Made by a program: the position numbers and the translations under genes | Part shown: positions 54,631-61,019 of the stretch, in pieces | Numbering within the stretch: the first letter of the stretch is position 1 | Layout: every line of letters starts with the position of its first letter | Assembly: GCA_026989655.1 (NCBI GenBank) | Contig: JALSIX010000084.1 | Location: 1-61,019, forward strand | DNA length: 61,019 nucleotides | Reading direction: 5' to 3' | From: Caldilineaceae bacterium | GTDB taxonomy: Bacteria > Chloroflexota > Anaerolineae > Caldilineales > Caldilineaceae | The notes under the pieces: model-generated | The model's input: the letters and a program-made list of their open reading frames with translations, nothing else | What the model was told of the DNA's origin: nothing | The model's database searches: none

Positions 54631-56136
54631 TTACAGGTGTTCACCGGCCAGCCAGTGAACCAGTAGACGGACTCCGTAGCCCGTGGGCCCAGCCGGAAGC
54701 TCCGGCACCTGGCCGTTGTCCACCCATACCATGGACGCGATGTCCAGATGGGCCCACGGATAGCCCTCGGTGAAGTGCTCCAGGAACTTGGCGCTGGAGC
54801 TGACCCCGCTGCGACGGCCGCCGCTGTTCTTCACCTCGGCCATGTCGCTGCGGATGCTCTCCTTGTACTCCTCCCACATGGGCATGGGCCACAGCCGCTC
54901 ACCGGAGCGCTCCGCCGCGGCCAGGAGCGCTTCCTGGAGCGCCGGGTCGTTCGCGAAACAGCCCGCGGCCTGGCTGCCCAGGGCCACACCGATGGCCCCG
55001 GTGAGCGTGGCCAGGTCCACCACCGCCTGGGGGCGAAAGCGGGCCACGTAGGCCAGGGCATCCGCAAGGACCAGGCGGCCCTCCGCGTCGGTGCTGATGA
55101 CCTCCACGGTCTTGCCCGTCATGCCGGTGAGGATGTCGCCCGGGCGGTAGGCCCGGCCATCGGGCATGTTCTCCACACACGCGGCCACGCCGATGACACG
55201 CCGGGGGACCTGCAGACGGGCCACCGCCTCCAGGGCACCGATGACCGCCGCCGCGCCGCCCATGTCGTCCTTCATGTACCACATGTCCTCGGCCCGTTTC
55301 AGGCTGATGCCCCCCGTATCGAAGGTGATGCCCTTGCCCACCACCACCCACGGCGGCTCCTCCTGATGGCCCTCCGGGGCGTGCTCCAGCACAATGAGCT
55401 GGGCCTCGTTGGCGCTGCCCTGGCTGACGGCCAGGAGAATGCCCATGCCCAACTCCCGCATGGCCGCCTCGTCCAACACAGTCACCTTCAACCCCACCGA
55501 GTCGGCCACCTGCCGGGCTCGAGCGGCCATCTCCACCGGGGTCAGAAGGTTGGGAGGCTCCGCCACCAGATCCCGGGCCGTGGAGACCCCCTGGACGATG
55601 GCCCGGGCCTGGGCCACGCCCTTCTCCACAGCGGCCAGCCGCTCCGAGGCGAACTCCACCACTGTGCAGCGCTCGGGCCTCTGCTCCGGGACCTCGCGGC
55701 GGTACTGGGGCATCCGGTAGGCCGCCAACAGCGTCCCCTCGGCCACGGACCGCGCGGCCAGGGACACATCCAGGCCGCCGGCACCGCCGCCGTGGACCAC
55801 GGTGGCCAGATGGCGGACGCTCGGCACCTTCCGGAGGGCCCGGACGGCCGCGGCCGCGGCTCGCCGGGCCCGATGATGGTCGAATCGTTCCGGGGGCCCC
55901 AGGCCCACCACCAGCACCCACGAGGCCGGCAGCCGTCCCCGCGCGTGGAGCAGGACGGTGGCATGGCTCTCCCCGACGAAGTCACCGGCCGCGATCAGCT
56001 CCCGGATGGCGCCCCCCAGCGCGGCATCCACCGCGGCGGTCGCGCCCCCGGGCTCGGTGACCCCTTGGAAGAGGTTGACCACGATGCAATCGGCCTGGAA
56101 CTGGGCGATGTTGCCCTGTTGGACACGGATCTCCAT
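54631..56136 (-). CDS. pepA: Cytosol leucyl aminopeptidase (M17 family)
   Basis: Dizinc/manganese aminopeptidase releasing N-terminal amino acids, 501 residues. The C-terminal catalytic domain has VVGKGITFDTGGISLKRAEDM, MKDDMGGAAAVIGAL and STDAEGRLVLADAL (the M17 NTDAEGRL with Ser for Asn). The metal Lys, Asp and Glu ligands are all present. ATG 56136 has a GAGGGAGC site upstream and begins MEIRVQQG; further in-frame ATGs upstream lie in non-homologous sequence. Confidence 0.94.
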   Translation of the reverse strand: MEIRVQQGNIAQFQADCIVVNLFQGVTEPGGATAAVDAALGGAIRELIAAGDFVGESHATVLLHARGRLPASWVLVVGLGPPERFDHHRARRAAAAAVRALRKVPSVRHLATVVHGGGAGGLDVSLAARSVAEGTLLAAYRMPQYRREVPEQRPERCTVVEFASERLAAVEKGVAQARAIVQGVSTARDLVAEPPNLLTPVEMAARARQVADSVGLKVTVLDEAAMRELGMGILLAVSQGSANEAQLIVLEHAPEGHQEEPPWVVVGKGITFDTGGISLKRAEDMWYMKDDMGGAAAVIGALEAVARLQVPRRVIGVAACVENMPDGRAYRPGDILTGMTGKTVEVISTDAEGRLVLADALAYVARFRPQAVVDLATLTGAIGVALGSQAAGCFANDPALQEALLAAAERSGERLWPMPMWEEYKESIRSDMAEVKNSGGRRSGVSSSAKFLEHFTEGYPWAHLDIASMVWVDNGQVPELPAGPTGYGVRLLVHWLAGEHL

Positions 56137-56259
56137 GGTGCTCCCTCGTCTGGACGGATCCCTCATCTGGGCAGAAGTGGAGAAGACCTCGCGAGGCCAG
56201 GGAACCGCCCTCGGTGCGCGCCCCACGTCCAGGGCAACGTCCGAGGCGGATCGGGCGCC

Positions 56260-57516
56260 CTACCCACTGCCAAGACGCACAGCGAGACGACGGGCCGCCT
56301 CGTCCAGGGCCTCGTCGGTTTTGCAGAAGGTGAAACGGGCCAGATGGGCCACCAGATGCCTGTGGCCCGGGCTGTAGAAGGCCGAGGGGGGGATGGCCGC
56401 CACTCCCACCTGGGTGGTGAGCCAGCGACAGACGGCCACATCCCGTCGCTCCCCCTGGGGCACCGGCACGTCCAGGTGCCCGGTGTCGGCCAGGACGAAG
56501 TAGGAGCCATCCGGCACGGTGGGGGTGAGGCCGGCCTGTTCCAGCGCCCGGACGAGCTTGTCCCGTTTGGCCTGGTACATGGCCACCAGCTCCTGGAAGT
56601 AGCCCCGGGCCTCGGCCTGCTCGAAGGCCACCGCCACAGCCTCCTGCAGAGGGGTGGCCACACAGAAGGGGATCCACTGGTGGGCCATGAGGATGGCGTG
56701 GACCAGGTGGGGCGGCCCGATGGCCCACCCGATCTTCCACCCCGTCACCGAGAAGGTCTTGCCCGCGCTGCCCAGGGTGACCGTTCGCTCCCACATGCCG
56801 GGCAAGGCCCCGATCCGCACGTGGGACGCGTCCGGGTAGACCATCCACTCGTAGACCTCGTCGCTGAGCACCCACACGTCGTGCTGCTGAGCCAGCTCGC
56901 CAATGGCCTGGAGCTCCTCCCGGGTGAAGACCTTGCCCACGGGATTGTGGGGCGTGTTCAGGATCAGGAGCCGGGTCCGGGGCGAGAAGGCCCGGGCCAG
57001 CTCGTCCCGATCCAGGCTCCACTCTCGAGCGCTGTAGGCCCCGGCAGGGGCGCGGAGAGGCACGTAGACCGGGACCCCCCCGGCCATGGTCACCGAGGCG
57101 GGATAGCTGTCGTAGAAGGGTTCGATGAGGATGACCTCGTCGCCGGGATCCACCAGAGCCTGGATGGTGGCGAAGATCCCCTCGGTGGCGCCGGTGGTGA
57201 CCACGATCTCCGTCAGGGGATCCACGGTGCGCCCGAAGAGCGGGCTGTAGATCCGGCTCAGCGCGTGGACCAGGCGGGGATGCCCGGCACTCCGGGTGTA
57301 CTGGTTCAGGTGGCCGTCGATGGCCTCCTTCGCGGCCTGGAGGATGAAGGCCGGGGCCGGGAAGTCGGGAAAGCCCTGGCCCAGGTTCACGGCCTTCACC
57401 TGGTTGGCCAGCGCGGTGAACTCCGCGAAGACGGTGGTGCCGAAGGCCCGAACCCGTCGGGCAGGCTGGAAGGGCTCCCGAGCTCGGGCACCGGAGGCGG
57501 GAGAGGGGACGGTCAT
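56260..57516 (-). CDS. Class I/II aminotransferase (kynurenine aminotransferase-like)
   Basis: A 418-residue PLP-dependent aminotransferase. NLGQGFPDFPAP near 44 and NTPHNPVGKVFTREEL near 180 are typical. SAGKTFSVTGWKIGWA carries the PLP lysine (Lys in SVTGWKIG-type context), and RFTFCKTDEAL near the C-terminus holds the carboxylate-binding Arg. Nearest groups act on kynurenine, glutamine or methionine-derived keto acids, so the substrate is open. It lies between the methyltransferase (10 bp upstream) and pepA on the minus strand. Confidence 0.88.
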   Translation of the reverse strand: MTVPSPASGARAREPFQPARRVRAFGTTVFAEFTALANQVKAVNLGQGFPDFPAPAFILQAAKEAIDGHLNQYTRSAGHPRLVHALSRIYSPLFGRTVDPLTEIVVTTGATEGIFATIQALVDPGDEVILIEPFYDSYPASVTMAGGVPVYVPLRAPAGAYSAREWSLDRDELARAFSPRTRLLILNTPHNPVGKVFTREELQAIGELAQQHDVWVLSDEVYEWMVYPDASHVRIGALPGMWERTVTLGSAGKTFSVTGWKIGWAIGPPHLVHAILMAHQWIPFCVATPLQEAVAVAFEQAEARGYFQELVAMYQAKRDKLVRALEQAGLTPTVPDGSYFVLADTGHLDVPVPQGERRDVAVCRWLTTQVGVAAIPPSAFYSPGHRHLVAHLARFTFCKTDEALDEAARRLAVRLGSG

Positions 57517-57526
57517 GGTCGAACGC

Positions 57527-58456
57527 TCAGCTGGGTGGATGGCCGGATGGAGGCTTGATCCCGATCAGATATCGATGGTGGGCCCAGATGGCCTTCACCT
57601 GCCAGGGCAGAGGGGCCCGTTCCAGCCAGGCGAACCGCATCACCCGATCCCGCAGATCCGGCTCCTGCCCTGTGTAGTAGGCCATGGTGCTCCACTGCCA
57701 GCGCTCCTCCGAGAACCGCCGCTCCAACCACGGGGTGCGGATGCCCAAGCGCCTGAGCACCTGGTTGGCCGGCATCACCGTGTCCGGCCAGGGCGGCACG
57801 TCCAGAACCCCCTGCTCCACGATGGTCACGCCCGCCCCTTCCAACACCCGGCGAATGCGGGCCATGTCCGTCCAGGAGGCATCGTGGGTCGCGAAGAACT
57901 CCCGATCCAGGATCCACCGACGCATCCAGTAGCCCACCTGGAGCCGATTGGGCATGGCCACGAAGACCACATGCCGACTCACCCGGACCAGCTCCCGCAG
58001 CAGGGCCGCTGGGTCGGGGATGTGCCACAGGGCCGCCCATTCCCAGGCCAGGTCGAAACATCCATCGGGAAAGGGGAGTTGCCCCCACCCGGAACGGGCC
58101 ACCTGGACCAGGTGCACGGGCCGGCGCAGGTGCTCCTGCCAGATCCGCTGCACCCCGGCCAGCCGCTCCGGGTGGTCGTCCACCAGGGTCACCCGGACCC
58201 CCTCCCGGGCCAGCGTGTAGCTGTTGATCCCGCTGACCCCGGCCATGCCGTAGAGGGGAGCCTCCAACAGGGTCCGGATCCCGTAGAGCTGCCGGAGACG
58301 GCGCAGGAAGTCGTCGAGGACAAAGCGCTCATAGACCAGCCCCAGCCCCTCGTTGTGGTCGGTCAGGTGACGCCGCCAGGGCTCCTCCTGGGCGTCCCCC
58401 TCCCCATCCAGGCTCGACCAGATCGGTTGAGACTTCGTTCCGGGATCCGCAACCAT
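57527..58456 (-). CDS. Class I SAM-dependent methyltransferase
   Basis: A 309-residue protein with a methyltransferase type 11 core: LLEAPLYGMAGVSGINSYTLA (motif I, altered), VTLVDDHPERL (acidic end of strand 2), FDLAWEWAALWHIPDPAALL (motif around strand 4), and VRVSRHVVFVAMPN (post-strand 5). The C-terminal half has an uncharacterised region ending near WAHHRYLIGIKPP. Substrate unknown. The start is uncertain: ATG 58456 has a weak site, and an in-frame ATG at 58501 would add 15 residues. Confidence 0.75.
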   Translation of the reverse strand: MVADPGTKSQPIWSSLDGEGDAQEEPWRRHLTDHNEGLGLVYERFVLDDFLRRLRQLYGIRTLLEAPLYGMAGVSGINSYTLAREGVRVTLVDDHPERLAGVQRIWQEHLRRPVHLVQVARSGWGQLPFPDGCFDLAWEWAALWHIPDPAALLRELVRVSRHVVFVAMPNRLQVGYWMRRWILDREFFATHDASWTDMARIRRVLEGAGVTIVEQGVLDVPPWPDTVMPANQVLRRLGIRTPWLERRFSEERWQWSTMAYYTGQEPDLRDRVMRFAWLERAPLPWQVKAIWAHHRYLIGIKPPSGHPPS

Positions 58457-58524
58457 TGTGTAAGAACTTCCATGGACAATGGAGCCATGGAGCTGGGCCA
58501 TGGACAGCGAGGCGGCCTGAGGCC

Positions 58525-59004
58525 TCAGTCCACCCCCACGCCCCAGCCGTAGACCAGCTCGCCGCCCAGCCAGCCGGTGAAGGCCAGGATGGCCAATCCC
58601 AGGAGAAGCTGCACCATGGTCCAGATCCGACGCTCGGGCAGGTCCCAGAACCCCACATCCGGCTGGGAGGCGGCTGGCCCCCTCTGGGAAGAGCGCCGTC
58701 GGCCCCTGCGGAGCCATCCCCGATACAGGAGGTCGCCGTAGACCGCCAACAGGGCGAAGCCGCCGGTGATGTGGAGGTTCAACAGGCCCCGATAGGGGGC
58801 ATCGGGCGGCAGGATGCCCTGGGCCAACAGCCCGGACAGGATGGCCAGCCCGTTGCCCACCCATCCCAGGCCGAGAAGCCACCAGGCCAGGGTCGCCATC
58901 TCCGAACGGCGCCAGCCCATCAGGTACAGCAGGGCCACCACGGTCCCGGTGGACAACAGGGCAACGGGGAAGTGGACGACCATGGCATGGAGGCGGGGAA
59001 ACAT
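58525..59004 (-). CDS. DUF2231 family four-helix membrane protein
   Basis: A 159-residue membrane protein with four hydrophobic segments, starting MFPRLHAMVVHFPVALL, the DUF2231 hallmark with two conserved His. HITGGFALLAVYGDLLY is the third helix, followed by a basic loop rich in Arg. Members are often near redox or copper/heme genes, and msrPQ is divergent here, though no function is proven. It leads a minus-strand cluster ending at 53857. Confidence 0.82.
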   Translation of the reverse strand: MFPRLHAMVVHFPVALLSTGTVVALLYLMGWRRSEMATLAWWLLGLGWVGNGLAILSGLLAQGILPPDAPYRGLLNLHITGGFALLAVYGDLLYRGWLRRGRRRSSQRGPAASQPDVGFWDLPERRIWTMVQLLLGLAILAFTGWLGGELVYGWGVGVD

Positions 59005-59071
59005 GGCTGTTCCGACCCTCGATATGCTGGGATGGGTGATGGGCAGAGGCTTCGGGCCGATCTGTCCCGAT

Positions 59072-59080
59072 AGTATAGCA
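59072..59080 (-). promoter_or_regulatory. Extended -10 promoter for the DUF2231 cluster
   Basis: On the minus strand TGCTATACT (59080-59072), an extended -10 with weak -35. Leader about 60 nt. It lies 26 bp from the divergent msrP extended -10. Confidence 0.55.
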
Positions 59081-59105
59081 TATCACCGAGAGGGGGGCGA
59101 ACCCA

Positions 59106-59114
59106 TGCTATAAT
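59106..59114 (+). promoter_or_regulatory. Extended -10 promoter for msrPQ
   Basis: TGCTATAAT (59106-59114), extended -10 with perfect TATAAT and no good -35 17-18 bp upstream. Transcription would begin near 59121, 60 nt before msrP. Confidence 0.65.
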
Positions 59115-59180
59115 GGGCGGTGCCCAACCGACAGGTGAACCCAGATGAACCGCTCTGCACTTCGACAGGAGGGAAGTCCC

Positions 59181-60143
59181 ATGGCCTATCGCGACCCGTC
59201 CATCCCGTGGTGGGAGATCACCCCGGAACATCTCTACCTGGACCGCCGCCGGTTCATGCGAGGGCTTGCGCTGGTGGCCGGAAGCGGCCTTCTGGCAGCT
59301 TGTGGGGCGGGGGACCGAGCCCAGGAAGCCGAGGCTCCCGCGCCCGGGGCCCAGGAGCTGGAGGTCCAGGCCCAGACGGATGAACTGGGCGATCCCCTGA
59401 ACACCTATCGGGAGATCACCAACTACAACAACTACTACGAGTTCTCCACGGACAAACAGGCGGTGGCCCAGATGGCCCGGGAGTTCCCGGTCCGACCATG
59501 GACCGTGACCGTGGGCGGGCTGGTCCGCAACCCGACCACCTTCGATGTGGACGACCTGAAGGCCCTGTTCGACATCGAGGAGCGGATCTACCGGCTCCGC
59601 TGCGTGGAGGGATGGTCCATGGTGATCCCCTGGAACGGCTTCCCCCTGCGCAAACTGCTGGAGAAGGTGGAGCCGCTGCCCCAGGCCAAGTACGTGCGGT
59701 TCGAGGCCATCCACGCGCCGGAGCAGATGCCCGGCCAGCGCAATGGCTTCTTCAACTGGCCCTACGTGGAGGGGCTGCGTCTCGACGAGGCCATGCACGA
59801 CCTGACCATCCTGGCCACCGGCCTCTACGGCAAGGACCTGCCCCCCCAGAACGGCGCGCCGGTCCGGCTGGTGGTGCCCTGGAAGTACGGCTTCAAGAGC
59901 ATCAAGGCCATCGTGAAGATCGACCTGGTGGAGATCCAGCCCGTCTCCCTGTGGATGGCCGCCGCGCCCCACGAGTACGGCTTCTACGCGAACGTGAACC
60001 CCGAGGTGCCCCACCCCCGCTGGTCCCAGGCCACAGAGCGCCGGATCGGCGAACGAGGCCGCCGCAAGACCTTGCCCTTCAACGGCTATGCCGACCAGGT
60101 GGCCCATCTCTACGCGGGGATGGACCTGAGCAAGTACTTCTGA
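59181..60143 (+). CDS. msrP: Protein-methionine-sulfoxide reductase catalytic subunit (molybdopterin)
   Basis: Periplasmic/extracytoplasmic Mo enzyme repairing oxidised methionine in exported proteins. The 320-residue protein has a Tat signal ([21 protein letters not shown], twin Arg at 22-25) that also fits a lipobox (Cys41). Cys141 in [15 protein letters not shown] is the Mo ligand, followed by [15 protein letters not shown] of the MsrP family. ATG 59181 was preferred because AGGAGGGA lies 6 nt upstream; ATG 59145 has no such site. MsrQ follows 10 nt downstream. Confidence 0.93.
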   Translation: MAYRDPSIPWWEITPEHLYLDRRRFMRGLALVAGSGLLAACGAGDRAQEAEAPAPGAQELEVQAQTDELGDPLNTYREITNYNNYYEFSTDKQAVAQMAREFPVRPWTVTVGGLVRNPTTFDVDDLKALFDIEERIYRLRCVEGWSMVIPWNGFPLRKLLEKVEPLPQAKYVRFEAIHAPEQMPGQRNGFFNWPYVEGLRLDEAMHDLTILATGLYGKDLPPQNGAPVRLVVPWKYGFKSIKAIVKIDLVEIQPVSLWMAAAPHEYGFYANVNPEVPHPRWSQATERRIGERGRRKTLPFNGYADQVAHLYAGMDLSKYF

Positions 60144-60152
60144 GGGCTGCCC

Positions 60153-60860
60153 ATGACCACCTTGATGCAGCGGCTTCGGGTGGGCCGCCGAACCTCCTGG
60201 GAACGGCCCATCCCCCGGAGAGAGAGCCCCTGGCTGCGGAGCCCGGCCCGGCTGCGGTGGCTCACCCATCTGGGCGCGCTGTTCCCCCTGGCCTGGCTGC
60301 TGTGGGACGCGTACACCGGCCGCCTGAGCGTGAACCCCATCCAGGACATCACCTTCCGCACCGGGAGGCCGGCCTTCGTCCTCCTGATCCTGTCCCTGGC
60401 CTGTACCCCGGCCTACATCCTCACGGGGTGGCGGAGCGTCATCGGGGTCCGGCGGCTGCTGGGCCTGTACGCCTTCTTCTACGCCACCCTGCACTTCCTG
60501 GTCTTCGTAGGGCTCGACTACGGCTTCGACTGGCCTTTGATCCAGGAGGCCATCTTCGAGAAGCGCTTTGCCCTGGCGGGCTTCGCGGCCTGGCTGGTCC
60601 TGTTGCCCCTGGCCGTCACCTCCACCCAGAACTGGATGCGCCGGCTGGGTCGGCGCTGGAAGAGCCTACACCGAACCGCATACCTGGCCGGCGTCCTGGC
60701 GGTGGTCCACTTCCTGTGGCTGGTCAAGGGAGACTACCGGCGACCGGTGGCCTGGGGCATCCTGCTCGCCTTCCTGCTCCTGGTGCGGATCCCCCCCATC
60801 CGCCGGGCCATCGTCCGCCTGCGCGGCCGCGGTCTCGGGCCTCGCCCAGCGAACCCCTAG
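60153..60860 (+). CDS. msrQ: Heme-binding membrane subunit MsrQ
   Basis: Inner-membrane b-heme protein that passes electrons from the quinone pool to MsrP. The 235 residues have six hydrophobic segments, ILTGWRSVIGVRRLLGLYAFFYATLHFL with a conserved His, and KSLHRTAYLAGVLAVVHFLWL with two more His, the heme ligands. The N-terminal ~40 residues are basic and cytosolic. Starting 10 nt after msrP, it completes the pair. Confidence 0.92.
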   Translation: MTTLMQRLRVGRRTSWERPIPRRESPWLRSPARLRWLTHLGALFPLAWLLWDAYTGRLSVNPIQDITFRTGRPAFVLLILSLACTPAYILTGWRSVIGVRRLLGLYAFFYATLHFLVFVGLDYGFDWPLIQEAIFEKRFALAGFAAWLVLLPLAVTSTQNWMRRLGRRWKSLHRTAYLAGVLAVVHFLWLVKGDYRRPVAWGILLAFLLLVRIPPIRRAIVRLRGRGLGPRPANP

Positions 60861-61019
60861 ACCCGGCCCAAGCGGCTCCCCCCGAGGCCGGGAACCCCCA
60901 CCGGGGAACACCCGCCCCCGCGGACCGGCGCGAAGGACGCCCCCGTTCCTTGCCGGCACGGTTCACCCCCCATGGGGCCGTGGGGCAAGCGAGGCCCTCC
61001 CCGCCCCGGCAGCCCGGAG
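60861..61019. other. Right-edge intergenic stretch
   Basis: No coding region is supported in the 159 bp after msrQ. A 7-bp inverted repeat (CCCGGCC with GGCCGGG) with a long loop lies just after the stop. Nothing else is clear before the window ends. Confidence 0.5.

Overview
The window looks like a chromosomal segment of a GC-rich member of the Chloroflexota. The reasons are a fused GlyQ-GlyS glycyl-tRNA synthetase, a fused homocysteine methyltransferase/MetF protein, an actinobacterial-style cysteine-bearing ferrochelatase, lipoproteins with Ala/Glu/Pro linkers, Pst permeases with large extracellular insertions, and secreted proteins ending in a short LPxVxR-like tail. A Caldilineae- or Anaerolineae-like lineage is my guess only. 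Coding density is very high. I see no tRNA, rRNA, CRISPR array, insertion sequence or prophage. GC-biased third positions create many long antisense open frames, which I treat as shadows.

Layout. 1-7.0 kb: the C-terminal part of a SIS (phosphoglucose/phosphomannose isomerase-like) protein, hemH, and a minus-strand group of an ABC-F ATPase, coaE, a small membrane protein, dnaJ and a degenerate polyprenyl-synthetase-like gene. 7.2-15.5 kb: a secreted BNR-type propeller protein, the pstSCAB-phoU phosphate operon and a small secreted protein. 15.7-21.7 kb: a branched-chain amino acid ABC transporter (livJ on plus, livGFHM on minus) and rdgB. 21.8-26.5 kb: prs, a bactofilin, an amino acid ABC binding protein with two identical fused domains plus its permease, and a plsY-like gene.

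26.7-36.9 kb is the most striking locus: one long co-directional cluster, dhaK-dhaL-glpK-dhaM-HPr-EI-glpA-glpB-glpC. It encodes a PEP-dependent dihydroxyacetone kinase with its own complete phosphorelay, plus glycerol kinase and a three-subunit glycerol-3-phosphate dehydrogenase. Glycerol enters through GlpK and GlpABC. Dihydroxyacetone enters through DhaKL, fed by PEP, EI, HPr and DhaM. Both routes end at dihydroxyacetone phosphate. 36.9-44.1 kb: a ketopantoate-reductase-like protein, an M42 aminopeptidase, a GH38-like glycosidase and a class I mannose-6-phosphate isomerase-like protein preceded by a structured leader. 44.2-53.7 kb: a CPA1 antiporter, the methionine/folate fusion enzyme, an M50 protease, glyQS, and an ECF sigma factor with its probable anti-sigma factor. 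53.9-60.9 kb: a minus-strand group (DUF2231 membrane protein, methyltransferase, aminotransferase, pepA, unknown membrane protein) and the divergent msrPQ pair.

Regulation visible in the sequence includes a consensus TTGACA-17-TATAAT promoter for livJ, several extended -10 promoters of the form TGCTAnAnT, two candidate leaderless starts (dhaK and the glycosidase), helix-phased CCCAA repeats before the amino acid binding protein, and GC-rich hairpins without U-tracts after livJ, the amino acid binding protein and plsY. Domain calls rest on recognised motifs. No database search was possible.
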